DNA from: Sphaerimonospora sp050942215
GTDB lineage: Bacteria; Actinomycetota; Actinomycetes; Streptosporangiales; Streptosporangiaceae
Reading direction: 5' to 3'
DNA length: 64,000 nucleotides
Assembly (NCBI RefSeq): GCF_050942215.1
Contig: NZ_CP192056.1
Location: 2,666,001 to 2,730,000, forward strand
A program made the translations under genes and the position numbers. The notes beneath the pieces are model-generated. The model saw only the letters and a program-made list of their open reading frames with translations. It ran no database searches and was not told where the DNA came from. Positions 27,505 through 36,557 of this stretch are shown here, in pieces. The stretch's first letter is position 1, and every line of letters begins with the position of its first letter.

Positions 27505-29132
27505 AGCTCCTCCGCCACCGAGAGCAGGTGCCGTACGCCCGCGACCCGGTCGGTGAGGTGCAGACGGACGGCCGGCCTGCCCCGTGAGGCCAGCGCCCGC
27601 AGGTCGCCGAGCGCCTGCGCTAGCTGCAGCCTGCCCAGGGTGTACGGCTTGCCCGGCACCTCGACGTCGTCGGTGACGGCCCCGGTGATCTGCAGGAACA
27701 CCCCGGCGGCCGGACCGCCCTTGTGGTACTGGCCGGTCGAGTGGAGGAAGCGCGGCCCCCACCCGAACGTGACGGCGTGATCGGTCCGGTAGTCCAGCAG
27801 CGAGCGGAGCGTGGCCACGTCGGCCGCCGCCCACGTCTCGGTCGTCTCCTCGAAGGAGGCCTCCCCGATCGGGGCCGCGTCGAACGCCGCCTCCCGGTCG
27901 AGATAGGCCATGATCGCCAGGTAGCCCCGGTCGGGAATCGCCCGTAGCAGCCAGGTCAGCACGTCGGCCAGATTCTTCGGATCGCCCGGCAGTTCGCCGT
28001 ACACCTCGACGGGACCGTCGGTCAGGATCGGCGTCCCGGCGGGCAGCGGTCCGTCGCCGGACTCCCGCAGGATCGCCGTGGTGTTCTCCTTCGACTCGGC
28101 CACGTTCGGCTGGTCGAACGGGTTGATGCCGAGGACCCTGCCCGCGATCGCGGTCGCGTACTCCCAGACGAGGAACTGCGCGCCCAGCGGGCCGTCGACG
28201 GCGGTCCCGCCGTCCGGCCCGATCGACACGGTGTACTGGTCGTCGGCCTCGGCCGCGTCGGCGCCGACCACCGGCAGGATGCCCTTGCCCTCCTTGCCGG
28301 TCGACTCGGCGACGAGCTGCTCGATCCAGTCGGGCAGCCCGGAGATGTCCGACATCGCGTCGCGCAGCACCAGCTTGTCGCTGCCGTCCAGCGCCCGCGC
28401 GCCGAGCAGCGCGCCGAGGTCCAGGCCGGGGTTGCCCTCGGTGCCCTCCAGCAGCGGCTGTACGGCGGCCGCCTCGTCGAGGAGCCTGCTCACATCGGCG
28501 CCTGCCAGCGCGCTCGGCACCAGGCCGAACGCGCTGAGCGCGCTGTAGCGGCCGCCCACGTTCGGGTCGGCCAGGACGACCTGGTAGCCGGCCTCGATGG
28601 CGGCCTGCTCCAGCGGGGAGCCGGGGTCGGTCACGATGACCATGCGCTCGGTGGGGTCGAGCCCGGCGTCGCGGAACGCCTTCTCGTAAATCCTGCGGTG
28701 GCTGTCGGTCTCGATCGTGCCGCCGCTCTTGCTGGACACCACCACGAGCGTCCGGTCCAGCGGGGCGGACAACGCCCGCCGCACCTGGTGCGGATCGGTC
28801 GTGTCGAGGACGGTCAGCGGCACGTCCTGGGTGGCGCAGATGACCTCCGGGGCGAGCGAGGACCCGCCCATCCCGGCCAGCACCACGTTGTCCAGGCCCT
28901 CGGCGTGGGCCTTCTCGACGAGCTTGGTGATCTCGGGCAGCAGCTCCCGGCTCGTGAGCGGCAGGTTCAGCCAGCCGAGCCGGATCTCCGCCTCGGCCCG
29001 GGCCTCCGGCCCCCACAGTCCGGGGTCGCCGGCGGCCAGCGCGGCCGGCACTCCGTCGGAGATCAGCTCGTTCCTTACCGCCTCGACCGCTTGCGCATGC
29101 TCCCCGTCGCCGAGGTTCACCTCAACTGTCAT
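27501..29132 (-). CDS. pgi: Glucose-6-phosphate isomerase
   Basis: A 543-aa phosphosugar isomerase interconverting glucose-6-phosphate and fructose-6-phosphate. It belongs to the actinobacterial type found in pentose-phosphate operons: VLAGMGGSSLAPEV (about 86-99), VVSSKSGGTIETDS (about 134-147), NPFDQPNVAESKENT and HSTGQYHKGG. The isomerase here returns fructose-6-phosphate from the non-oxidative branch to glucose-6-phosphate. Start 29132, 6 bp after the tal stop; its stop overlaps the zwf start. Confidence 0.94.
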   Translation of the reverse strand: MTVEVNLGDGEHAQAVEAVRNELISDGVPAALAAGDPGLWGPEARAEAEIRLGWLNLPLTSRELLPEITKLVEKAHAEGLDNVVLAGMGGSSLAPEVICATQDVPLTVLDTTDPHQVRRALSAPLDRTLVVVSSKSGGTIETDSHRRIYEKAFRDAGLDPTERMVIVTDPGSPLEQAAIEAGYQVVLADPNVGGRYSALSAFGLVPSALAGADVSRLLDEAAAVQPLLEGTEGNPGLDLGALLGARALDGSDKLVLRDAMSDISGLPDWIEQLVAESTGKEGKGILPVVGADAAEADDQYTVSIGPDGGTAVDGPLGAQFLVWEYATAIAGRVLGINPFDQPNVAESKENTTAILRESGDGPLPAGTPILTDGPVEVYGELPGDPKNLADVLTWLLRAIPDRGYLAIMAYLDREAAFDAAPIGEASFEETTETWAAADVATLRSLLDYRTDHAVTFGWGPRFLHSTGQYHKGGPAAGVFLQITGAVTDDVEVPGKPYTLGRLQLAQALGDLRALASRGRPAVRLHLTDRVAGVRHLLSVAEEL

Positions 29133-29138
29133 GTCGTC

Positions 29139-30242
29139 TCAGGCCTTCCCGAGCTCGGCCTTGACGGTCTCGAGCAGTTCGTTCCACGACGTCTCGAACT
29201 TCTCGACGCCCTCCTCCTCCAGCACCCGCACGACGTCGTCGTAGTCGATGCCGGCGTCCTTGAGCGACGCCATGACGTCCCACGCCTGCTGGTAGAACGA
29301 GCGGACGGTGTCACCGGAGATCCTGCCGTGGTCGGCGGCCGCGTCGAGGGTCTTCTCCGGCATGGTGTTGACGACACCGGTGGTCACGAGCTGCTCGACG
29401 TAGAGGGTGTCGGGGTAGTCCGGGTTCTTCACCCCGGTCGAGGCCCACAGCGGCCGCTGCGGGCGGGCGCCCGCTGCGCGCAGGGCCTGCCAGCGCGGCG
29501 AGTTCATGACGTCCTCGAACGCGGCGTAGGCGAGGCGGGCGTTGGCGACACCGGCCTTGCCCCGCAGCCCGAGGGCCTCCGGCGTGCCGATCTTCTCCAG
29601 CCTGCCGTCGATCTCGCTGTCGAGCCTGCTGACGAAGAACGACGCCACGGACTCGACGGAGGCGAGGCTCACCCCGGCCGCCTTCGCCTTCTCCAGGCCG
29701 CTCAGCCAGGCGTCCATGACCTGGCGGTACCGCTCCAGCGAGAAGATCAGCGTGACGTTGACGCTGATGCCCTCGGAGATGGCCTGCGTGATCGCGGGAA
29801 GGCCCTCGAGGGTCGCCGGGATCTTGATGTGCACGTTGGGCCGGTCGACCAGCCACCACAGCGCGCGGGCCTCGGCGATCGTCTGCTCGGTCTTGCGTGC
29901 CAGGCGGGGGTCGACCTCGATGGAGACCCGGCCGTCGACCCCGTGGGTCGCGTCGTACACCGGCCGCAACACGTCGGCCGCCCAGCGGATGTCGAAGGTC
30001 GTGATGGCCCGCACGGCCTCCTCCACCGACACGCCGCGCAGCGCGAGGTCGTGGAGCTGCGTGTCGTACGCGTCGCCCTTGCTGAGGGCGTTGGCGAAGA
30101 TCGTCGGGTTGGACGTGACCCCGGTCACGTTCTTGTTCCGGACCAGAGCGGCCAGGCCGCCGCCGCGCAGACGGTCCCGGTTGATGTCGTCGAGCCAGAT
30201 GGAGACTCCGGCCTCGACAAGGCGGTTCAGATTCTCACTCAT
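29139..30242 (-). CDS. tal: Transaldolase
   Basis: A 367-aa class I transaldolase moving a dihydroxyacetone unit between sugar phosphates. The Schiff-base lysine lies in VHIKIPATLEG (near residue 138); NVTGVTSNPTIF near the N-terminus and LWASTGVKNPDY in the second half are diagnostic of the long actinobacterial form. The ATG follows the tkt stop by 9 bp. It is part of the six-gene pentose phosphate operon. Confidence 0.96.
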   Translation of the reverse strand: MSENLNRLVEAGVSIWLDDINRDRLRGGGLAALVRNKNVTGVTSNPTIFANALSKGDAYDTQLHDLALRGVSVEEAVRAITTFDIRWAADVLRPVYDATHGVDGRVSIEVDPRLARKTEQTIAEARALWWLVDRPNVHIKIPATLEGLPAITQAISEGISVNVTLIFSLERYRQVMDAWLSGLEKAKAAGVSLASVESVASFFVSRLDSEIDGRLEKIGTPEALGLRGKAGVANARLAYAAFEDVMNSPRWQALRAAGARPQRPLWASTGVKNPDYPDTLYVEQLVTTGVVNTMPEKTLDAAADHGRISGDTVRSFYQQAWDVMASLKDAGIDYDDVVRVLEEEGVEKFETSWNELLETVKAELGKA

Positions 30243-30251
30243 CTTGATCCC

Positions 30252-32354
30252 TCAGTTTCCGGTCGTCTCGCCTTTGTCGGCACCGGTCCTGGCCAGGCTG
30301 GCCTTGGCGGCGGCGACGACCCGGTCGGCGGTGAGGCCGAACTGCTCGTAGACGGTCTTGTAGGGGGCGGAGGCGCCGAAGTGCTCCAGGCCCAGCACTT
30401 CACCCGCCTCTCCGACGAACTCCCGCCAGCCCAGCGCAATTCCCGCCTCGACGGCCACCCGGGCGCGTACCGAGTGGGGCAGCACGGTCTGCTGGTAGGC
30501 GGGCTCCTGCGCCTTGAACCACTCGACGCACGGCATCGAAACGACCCGGGTGGGGATGCCCTGCTCCTCCAGGTTCTTGCGCGCCTCCACCGCGAGCTGG
30601 ACCTCGCTGCCGGTACCGATGATCACCACGGCCGGCTGGCCGGTGGACGCCTCCTGCAGTACGTAACCGCCGCGCGCGATGTGGTCGGGGTCGCCGGTGC
30701 CGTCAAGGACCGGGAGGTTCTGCCTGCTCAGGCACAGCCCGGCCGGACGGTCGGTGTGCTCGAGGATCGTCTTCCACGCCGCCGACGTCTCGTTGGCGTC
30801 GGCCGGGCGGACCACGTCCAGGCCCGGGATGGCGCGCAGCGACCACAGGTGCTCGACCGGCTGGTGGGTCGGGCCGTCCTCGCCGAGGCCGATCGAGTCG
30901 TGCGTCCACACGTAGGTCACCGGGAGCTTCATCAGCGCGGCCAGCCGTACCGACGGGCGCATGTAGTCGCTGAACACCAGGAACGTGCCGCCGTACGGGC
31001 GGGTGCCGTTGTGCAGGGCGATGCCGTTCAGGATGGCGCCCATGCCGTGCTCGCGGATGCCGAAGTGCAGCGTCCTGCCATACCGGTGGCCGGGGAACTC
31101 CCGGGTCTGGAACTCCTCCGGGATGAAGGACGGCTCGCCCTTCATCGTCGTGTTATTGGAGTCGGCGAGGTCGGCCGAGCCGCCCCACAGCTCGGGCAGG
31201 ACCGGCGCGAGCGCGGTCAGCACCTCGCCGGAGGCCTTGCGCGTGGCGACAGACGACCCGATCTCGTAGGAGGGCAGCGCCTTGTGCCAGCCCTCGGGCA
31301 GCTTGTGCCGCGAGATCCGGTCGAACAGCTCGGCACGCTCGGGATCGGCCGCCCGCCAGCTCTCGAACCGCTTGTCCCACTCGGCGCGGAACTCCCGGTT
31401 GCGCGCCACGACCTCGCGGGCATGCGCGAGGACCTCGTCGGGGACGTCGAAGTGCTTCGACGGGTCCATGCCGAGGACCCGCTTGGTCGCGGCCACCTCG
31501 TCGGCGCCGAGCGCCGAGCCGTGGATCTTGCCGGTGTTCTGCTTGTTGGGGGCCGGCCAGCCGATGATCGTACGCAGCTTGATGAACGTCGGCCGCTCGG
31601 TCTCGGCGCGGGCCGCCTCCATCGCCGCATGCAGCGCCTGGACGTCCTCCTTGTACTCTCCGCCCGCGGTCCAGTCGACCTCCAGGACCTGCCAGCCGTA
31701 CGCCTCGTAGCGCTTGGCGATGTCCTCGGACAGGGCGATCCGCGTGTCGTCCTCGATCGAGATCTGGTTGGAGTCGAAGACGACGACGAGGTTGCCGAGC
31801 TTCTGGTGCCCGGCGATCGCGCTGACCTCGTGGCTGACGCCCTCCTCGATGTCGCCCTCGGAGGCGAAGCACCAGATCATGTGGTCGAAGGGGGAGGCGC
31901 CCGGCTCGGCGTCGGGATCGAACAGGCCGCGCTCGCGGCGGGCGGCCATGGCCATCCCGACCGCGTTGCCCAGGCCCTGGCCCAGCGGGCCGGTGGTCGT
32001 CTCCACACCCGCCGTGTGGCCGTACTCGGGGTGACCCGGGGTGAGGCTGCCCCACTGACGCAGGGCCTTGATGTCGTCGAGGGTGAGGCCGTACCCGGAA
32101 AGGTAGAGCTGAATGTAAAGCGTCAGGCTGGTGTGCCCGCAGGACAGGACGAACCTGTCACGTCCCACCCATTTCGGGTCGGAGGGATCGTGGCGCAGGA
32201 CACGCTGGAAGAGAAGATATGCGGCGGGGGCGAGGCTCATCGCGGTGCCCGGATGCCCCGAGCCCGCCTTCTCGACCGCGTCCATCGCCAGGGCCCGCAC
32301 CACGTCGACCGCTCGCCGATCGAGGTCACTCCACTCAAGGTTCGCGCTGCTCAA
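30252..32354 (-). CDS. tkt: Transketolase
   Basis: A 700-aa thiamine-diphosphate enzyme transferring two-carbon ketol units. Motifs are GSGHPGTAMSLAPAAYLLF (about 31-49), HDPSDPKWVGRDRFVLS, the GDIEEG cofactor motif in ASEGDIEEGVSHE, and LGEDGPTHQPVEHL in the Pyr domain. The start is read as TTG 32354 (LSSANLEWSDLD), with AGGGGA about 9 bp upstream. It is the first gene of the operon, so its upstream region must drive all six genes. Confidence 0.95.
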   Translation of the reverse strand: MSSANLEWSDLDRRAVDVVRALAMDAVEKAGSGHPGTAMSLAPAAYLLFQRVLRHDPSDPKWVGRDRFVLSCGHTSLTLYIQLYLSGYGLTLDDIKALRQWGSLTPGHPEYGHTAGVETTTGPLGQGLGNAVGMAMAARRERGLFDPDAEPGASPFDHMIWCFASEGDIEEGVSHEVSAIAGHQKLGNLVVVFDSNQISIEDDTRIALSEDIAKRYEAYGWQVLEVDWTAGGEYKEDVQALHAAMEAARAETERPTFIKLRTIIGWPAPNKQNTGKIHGSALGADEVAATKRVLGMDPSKHFDVPDEVLAHAREVVARNREFRAEWDKRFESWRAADPERAELFDRISRHKLPEGWHKALPSYEIGSSVATRKASGEVLTALAPVLPELWGGSADLADSNNTTMKGEPSFIPEEFQTREFPGHRYGRTLHFGIREHGMGAILNGIALHNGTRPYGGTFLVFSDYMRPSVRLAALMKLPVTYVWTHDSIGLGEDGPTHQPVEHLWSLRAIPGLDVVRPADANETSAAWKTILEHTDRPAGLCLSRQNLPVLDGTGDPDHIARGGYVLQEASTGQPAVVIIGTGSEVQLAVEARKNLEEQGIPTRVVSMPCVEWFKAQEPAYQQTVLPHSVRARVAVEAGIALGWREFVGEAGEVLGLEHFGASAPYKTVYEQFGLTADRVVAAAKASLARTGADKGETTGN

Positions 32355-32636
32355 CTACTCGATCCCCTCTAGTCATCGCGCCGGTTGTGCAATTCCCGCC
32401 CACCTCGGACCCTAACGGTTTCCCGGTTGTACCGTTTGGTAGGCCGTTCGCCATGTGGACATCGCCGATCCGGCCGGTGCGTACGGCCCCGATTAATGGA
32501 CCACCGGATCCTGCGACTACAGTGATTTCGCAAGTGCCCGCCGTGTTCCTGCCGGAATGAAAATCCGGCCGGGGCGCCGGGAGATCCCTGTCGCAATCAG
32601 AGGTTACGCGTTGACCCCGCCCTTGCTGGAAGCGCC
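32355..32636. other. Divergent intergenic region, tkt / ctaB
   Basis: 282 bp without a gene, separating the divergent pentose phosphate operon and ctaB. A short inverted repeat, AACGGT (32414-32419) with ACCGTT (32431-32436), lies in it, but I see no promoter with convincing spacing in either direction. Confidence 0.4.
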
Positions 32637-33590
32637 TTGACGGTGCTCACGAACAAGCAGACGATGACCCCCTTCGGGTCCGCCGCGTCGGCCGCGGCCC
32701 CCCGCTCCGTCGGGGGGCTCTTGAAGGCCTACGTGGCGCTCACCAAGCCGCGGATCATCGAGCTGCTGCTGATCACGACTCTGCCGACGATGTTCCTCGC
32801 GGCACGAGGCCTTCCCGATGCGTGGGCGGCCATCGCGACCATGCTCTTCGGCACCCTCTCGGCGGGCAGTGCGAACGTCCTGAACTGCTACATCGACCGG
32901 GACATCGACCAAACGATGCGGCGCACCCGCCGCCGTCCGCTGCCCAAGCACGAGGTCTCGCCCCGCGGGGCGCTGGTCTTCGGTGTGATTTTGGGCACGC
33001 TGTCCACGATCGGCCTCGCGCTGTCGGTCAACGTGCTCGCCGCCGCCCTGTCGCTGGCCGCGATCCTGTTCTACGTCTTCGTCTACTCGATGGTGCTGAA
33101 GCGGCGGACCGCGCAGAACATCGTCTGGGGCGGGATCGCCGGCTGCATGCCCGTGCTGATCGGCTGGGCCGGGATCACCGGCGGTGTGTCGTGGGCGCCC
33201 GTGGTGCTGTTCGGCGTGGTCTTCTTCTGGACGCCGCCGCACACCTGGACCCTCGCCATGCGCTACCGCGAGGACTACGCCTCCGTCGAGGTGCCCATGC
33301 TGCCCGTGGTCGCCACGGAGCGGCGGGTCCTGCACCAGGTCCTCGCCTACACCTGGGCGACGGTGCTGTGCTCGCTGCTGCTGTGGCCGGTCGCCGGCAC
33401 CTCGCTGCTCTATCCCGTGGTCGCCGCGGTCCTCGGCGCCGTGTGCCTGGCCGAGGTGTACGGCATGCTGGCCCGGCTCAACGCCGGAAAGACCGGGATC
33501 GACCTGCGGCCGATGCGGTTCTTCCACTGGTCGAACGTCTATCTCGCGATCCTCTTCCTCACCGTCGCCGTCGACTCCCTGATCGCCTGA
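32637..33590 (+). CDS. ctaB: Haem O synthase (protohaem IX farnesyltransferase)
   Basis: A 317-aa UbiA-family integral membrane prenyltransferase that attaches farnesyl to haem B, giving haem O for cytochrome oxidase. It has the Asp-rich motif NVLNCYIDRDIDQTMRRT (about 82-99), PPHTWTLAMRYREDY and about eight to nine hydrophobic segments. The TTG at 32637 follows GGAAG; a GTG two codons later is an equally possible start. The partner ctaA (haem A synthase) lies 3.2 kb downstream on the opposite strand, as often seen in actinobacteria. Confidence 0.95.
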   Translation: MTVLTNKQTMTPFGSAASAAAPRSVGGLLKAYVALTKPRIIELLLITTLPTMFLAARGLPDAWAAIATMLFGTLSAGSANVLNCYIDRDIDQTMRRTRRRPLPKHEVSPRGALVFGVILGTLSTIGLALSVNVLAAALSLAAILFYVFVYSMVLKRRTAQNIVWGGIAGCMPVLIGWAGITGGVSWAPVVLFGVVFFWTPPHTWTLAMRYREDYASVEVPMLPVVATERRVLHQVLAYTWATVLCSLLLWPVAGTSLLYPVVAAVLGAVCLAEVYGMLARLNAGKTGIDLRPMRFFHWSNVYLAILFLTVAVDSLIA

Positions 33591-33639
33591 TCCCGGCCGG
33601 ATGAGCCCGGTTCTCCTCCGCGAAGGGCCTCCGAGCGGT

Positions 33640-33668
33640 AGGACAGGACGTGGGCGGTCGGTTACATT
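33640..33668 (+). promoter_or_regulatory. Promoter for a leaderless PrsW-family transcript
   Basis: AGGACA (33640-33645) and TACATT (33663-33668) are 17 bp apart, and TACATT ends 6 bp before the ATG at 33675. That places transcription start at the A of the start codon. There is no Shine-Dalgarno sequence before this ATG. Confidence 0.45.
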
Positions 33669-33674
33669 CGCGAC

Positions 33675-34937
33675 ATGGCGAGCCTCGATCCGCGTGCGGT
33701 GCTGAAGGAACGGCCCTCGATGGGCCTGATCGGCGGTCTGGTCGTCGCCGGGCTGTGCGCGTTGGTGTCGTTCTCGTTCGACGTACTGGACGGCGACCCG
33801 GTCCAGTTCTTCATCGCGCTCGTGCTGGCCGTGGCGCCGGTTCCGCTGCTGCTCGCGGGGGTGCTCGCGCTGGACCGGATGGAGCCGGAGCCGCGGACCA
33901 ACCTGGTCTTCGCCTTCGCATGGGGGGCCGGCGTCGCCGTCCTCGTGGCGGGTCTGCTCAACTCGCTCAACCTGCTGTGGCTGCAGCGCTGGCTGGGGCA
34001 CGGCGCGCACGATCTGGTGGCCACGTTCGGGGCGCCCCCGGTCGAGGAGACGATGAAGGGCATCGTGCTGCTCGGATTACTGTGGTTTCGCCGGCAGGAG
34101 CTGGACGGGCCGACCGACGGAATCATCTACGCGAGCATGGTCGGCCTCGGGTTCGCCATGTCGGAGAACGTCAGCTACTACATCACGGCACTGAGCGAGA
34201 ACGGCCCTGAGGTGCTGGCCGCCACCGTCGTGGTGCGCGGGGTGCTGTCGCCGTTCGCCCATCCGCTGTTCACGTCTCTGATCGGCATCTCGGTCGCGTA
34301 CGCCGCCGCCCAGCGACGGAACGCGAGCGGCGTCGCGGTGATCGTCGCCGGCTGGATCGGGGCAATGATCATGCACGGCATCTGGAACGGCTTCGCCCTG
34401 TTCGGCGGCCTCGGCGGGCTGGCCATCGCCTACCTGCTGCTGATGATCCTGCTGATCATCGAGCTGATCGTGGTCTTCCGGGACCGGCGGCGGATCGTCG
34501 GGCTGATCAACCACTATCTGCCGCCGTACGAGGCGTACGGTCTGATCAATCAGGCGGACATCTTCATGCTCTCCTCCCTGAAGGGGCGGCGGCAGGCCCG
34601 CCTGTGGGCCAAGGCACACGGCGGCCGGTCCGGAGTTCGGGCGATGTCCGACTACCAGCTCGCCGCCACCGAGCTGGGGCTGCTGCACGCCCGCGCCGCG
34701 CGCGGCGGGGTGGAGGAGCCCGCGTTCCGTGCCGCGCAGCGGTCGCTGGTGGACCTGATGGCCTACGCCCGCATGTCGTTCCCCATCCCGGACCGCCACC
34801 GCCCAGGCGCCGCTAGGGGCGTGCCGCCGCCGGGGTACGCCTCGGGCTACGGAGCGGCCAACCGGTGGAGCCCTCCGCCGCCGCCCCCCGGCCGGGCGCC
34901 GCGCTCCCCGGGACAGGAGCCGCCGCCCGACGTCTGA
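33675..34937 (+). CDS. PrsW-family intramembrane metalloprotease
   Basis: A 420-aa membrane protein of the PrsW/CPBP-like group. About eight hydrophobic segments occupy residues 15-275. Conserved motifs are APPVEETMKG (Glu-Glu, about 117-126), the Glu in GFAMSENVSYY, His in FAHPLFTSL and HGIWNGFALF, which form the proposed metal site. In Bacillus PrsW cleaves an anti-sigma factor; a substrate cannot be named here. The cytoplasmic C-terminal 130 residues are Pro/Gly-rich and specific to actinobacteria. Confidence 0.88.
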   Translation: MASLDPRAVLKERPSMGLIGGLVVAGLCALVSFSFDVLDGDPVQFFIALVLAVAPVPLLLAGVLALDRMEPEPRTNLVFAFAWGAGVAVLVAGLLNSLNLLWLQRWLGHGAHDLVATFGAPPVEETMKGIVLLGLLWFRRQELDGPTDGIIYASMVGLGFAMSENVSYYITALSENGPEVLAATVVVRGVLSPFAHPLFTSLIGISVAYAAAQRRNASGVAVIVAGWIGAMIMHGIWNGFALFGGLGGLAIAYLLLMILLIIELIVVFRDRRRIVGLINHYLPPYEAYGLINQADIFMLSSLKGRRQARLWAKAHGGRSGVRAMSDYQLAATELGLLHARAARGGVEEPAFRAAQRSLVDLMAYARMSFPIPDRHRPGAARGVPPPGYASGYGAANRWSPPPPPPGRAPRSPGQEPPPDV

Positions 34938-34984
34938 CCGGCGGCTTTGCCGAGTGCGGGTTTCCGTGTTTGAATCATGGTGCG

Positions 34985-35080
34985 CGGTGGCCACCGATGG
35001 TGGGCGACAGGAGGACGTGCGGCGCTGCCGCACGCGGTTCTCATACGGCAGCCGGTAACGGCACGGCCTCGGTCCGTGCC
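34985..35080 (+). promoter_or_regulatory. Structured leader of the LPMO gene
   Basis: The 166-bp gap ahead of the LPMO gene contains a 12-bp perfect palindrome CGGTGGCCACCG (34985-34996), a hairpin GTGCGG-N5-CCGCAC (35017-35033) and a second hairpin GGCACGG-N7-CCGTGCC (35060-35080) that ends about 10 nt before the ribosome binding site. The palindrome could be an operator and the hairpins leader-RNA structures; none matches a known element I recognise. Confidence 0.4.
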
Positions 35081-35103
35081 CGCCATCATGAGGAGAACCC
35101 CCC

Positions 35104-36258
35104 TTGAGATCCCTGAGATCTTTGGCCACCCCGAAGTCCGGGCGCAAGTTCGCCGTGTTGACGGCGATCACCGTGGCGCTCGCCGGTGGCATCGCGATCA
35201 TGACTCAGCAGGCGGCCGAGGCGCACGGGGCGCTGCAGGCCCCGGCCAGCCGCACCTACGCCTGCTACGAGGACGGCCTGACCGGAGGCCAGATCATCCC
35301 GAACAACCCCGCCTGCAAGCAGGCGGTCGAGACCGGCGGCACGCAGCCGCTCTACGACTGGTACGGAGTCCTCCGCTCCGACGGCGGCGGCCGTACCAGG
35401 GGCTTCATCCCCGACGGACAGATCTGCAGCGGCGGCAACACCAAGTACGCGGCGTACGACGAGCCGCGCACCGACTGGCCGACGACCACGCTGAAGGCCA
35501 ACAGCACCTACAACTTCGTCTACGGGGCGTGGGTGCCGCATCCGGGCGGCTTCAAGCTGTACGTCACCAAGGACGGCTACAACCCGACGAAGCCGTTGAC
35601 CTGGGATGACATGGAGGACCAGCCCTTCCTGACCGTCGACCCCGAGCCGGCGGTGAACAACGGCGCCTACCGCTTCTCCGGCAGGCTGCCCGACAAGACC
35701 GGGCACCACATCATCTACGCCGTCTGGTACCGCTCCGACAGCCAGGAGACGTTCTACGGCTGTTCCGACGTGAACTTCATCAAGGACGGCTCGTCGCCCA
35801 GCCCTTCGCCGACGCCCAGCCCTTCGCCCACGCCCAGCCCTTCGCCCACGCCGACCCCCACGCCGTCGCCGACCCCCACGCCGTCGCCGACCCCCACGCC
35901 GTCGCCGACCCCCACGCCGTCGCCGACTCCGTCGCCGAGTTCCTCGCCGACGATCGTCCCGACGTCGTGCACGGCCACGGTGAAGGTGGTCAACGCCTGG
36001 CAGGGTGGTTTCCAGGCTGAGGTGACGATCAAGAACACCGGAACGGCTCCGCTGGTCGACTGGTACGTCCAGTGGATGATGACGCCGATGGCGACGATCA
36101 CACAGGCCTGGAACGGCACGTCCATGCAGAACGGGCCGTCGGCGATGATCCACGCGCCGTCGTGGAACGCGAACCTGGCACCCGGCGCCTCGGCGACGGC
36201 CGGGTTCCTGGCCAGCTCGACGAGCACGCCGGAGTTCACCGACGTCTCCTGCGGATGA
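35104..36258 (+). CDS. AA10 lytic polysaccharide monooxygenase with CBM2
   Basis: A 384-aa secreted copper enzyme that oxidatively cleaves cellulose or chitin. A signal peptide (about 1-38, ending QAAEA) is cut before His, which becomes the N-terminal histidine of the copper brace (HGALQAPASRTY). The second brace histidine is in YGAWVPHPGGFKLYVTKDGY and the axial-site Phe in ETFYGCSDVNF. A Ser-Pro/Thr-Pro linker (about 230-280) leads to a CBM2 (ATVKVVNAWQGGFQAEVTIK). TTG 35104 follows AGGAG by about 9 nt. The CBM2 favours cellulose as substrate, though the class also contains chitin-active members. A very strong terminator follows. Confidence 0.94.
   Translation: MRSLRSLATPKSGRKFAVLTAITVALAGGIAIMTQQAAEAHGALQAPASRTYACYEDGLTGGQIIPNNPACKQAVETGGTQPLYDWYGVLRSDGGGRTRGFIPDGQICSGGNTKYAAYDEPRTDWPTTTLKANSTYNFVYGAWVPHPGGFKLYVTKDGYNPTKPLTWDDMEDQPFLTVDPEPAVNNGAYRFSGRLPDKTGHHIIYAVWYRSDSQETFYGCSDVNFIKDGSSPSPSPTPSPSPTPSPSPTPTPTPSPTPTPSPTPTPSPTPTPSPTPSPSSSPTIVPTSCTATVKVVNAWQGGFQAEVTIKNTGTAPLVDWYVQWMMTPMATITQAWNGTSMQNGPSAMIHAPSWNANLAPGASATAGFLASSTSTPEFTDVSCG
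35791..35945 (+). repeat. Ser-Pro/Thr-Pro linker repeat
   Basis: Repeats of CCCAGCCCTTCGCCCACG and CCCACGCCGTCGCCGACC units encode the Pro-rich linker between the AA10 and CBM2 domains of the LPMO. Confidence 0.88.
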
Positions 36259-36263
36259 GAAAC

Positions 36264-36301
36264 ACGCCCGGGGAGGCCGTTGACACGGTCTCCCCGGGCG
36301 T
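36264..36301 (+). terminator. Strong terminator after the LPMO gene
   Basis: Bases 36264-36279 pair with 36286-36301: a 16-bp stem with one G-U pair and a 6-nt loop (TTGACA). It begins 6 bp after the stop codon. Confidence 0.85.
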
Positions 36302-36387
36302 CGTGTGTGCGGTGGGCGGAAGGAGGTTCCGCCTCATACGTGATGCGTGCGATGCGATGCCACCGTGCTGTGGGCCTCACCTCCCTG

Positions 36388-36401
36388 TGGGAGCGCTCCC
36401 A
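36388..36401. promoter_or_regulatory. CelR/CebR-type operator
   Basis: TGGGAGCGCTCCCA is a perfect match to the 14-bp palindrome bound by the cellobiose-responsive repressors CelR (Thermobifida) and CebR (Streptomyces). It lies 130 bp downstream of the LPMO gene and has no cellulase or sugar-transport gene downstream, so its target is unclear. Confidence 0.65.
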
Positions 36402-36557
36402 CTTTGGGAAAGGCGCTCAGGTGGTCGGACCTTAACCCGCGGGTGGCCGACAGACCAGAAAGGGGACGGCCGCCCCTCCCGCCCCGAGCGGTTTCGGCTG
36501 GTCAGCGCACCAGGCCAGATGAAACTTTCCGGTGGTCCTCGCCACGCCGCGAAAAAG

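Noticed and set aside
28698..32372. A 1224-codon plus-strand open frame opposite pgi, tal and tkt
   Set aside because: It is antisense to three well-supported genes. Its protein is rich in Arg, Gly, Val and Asp with no family motif, as expected for frames opposite high-GC genes.
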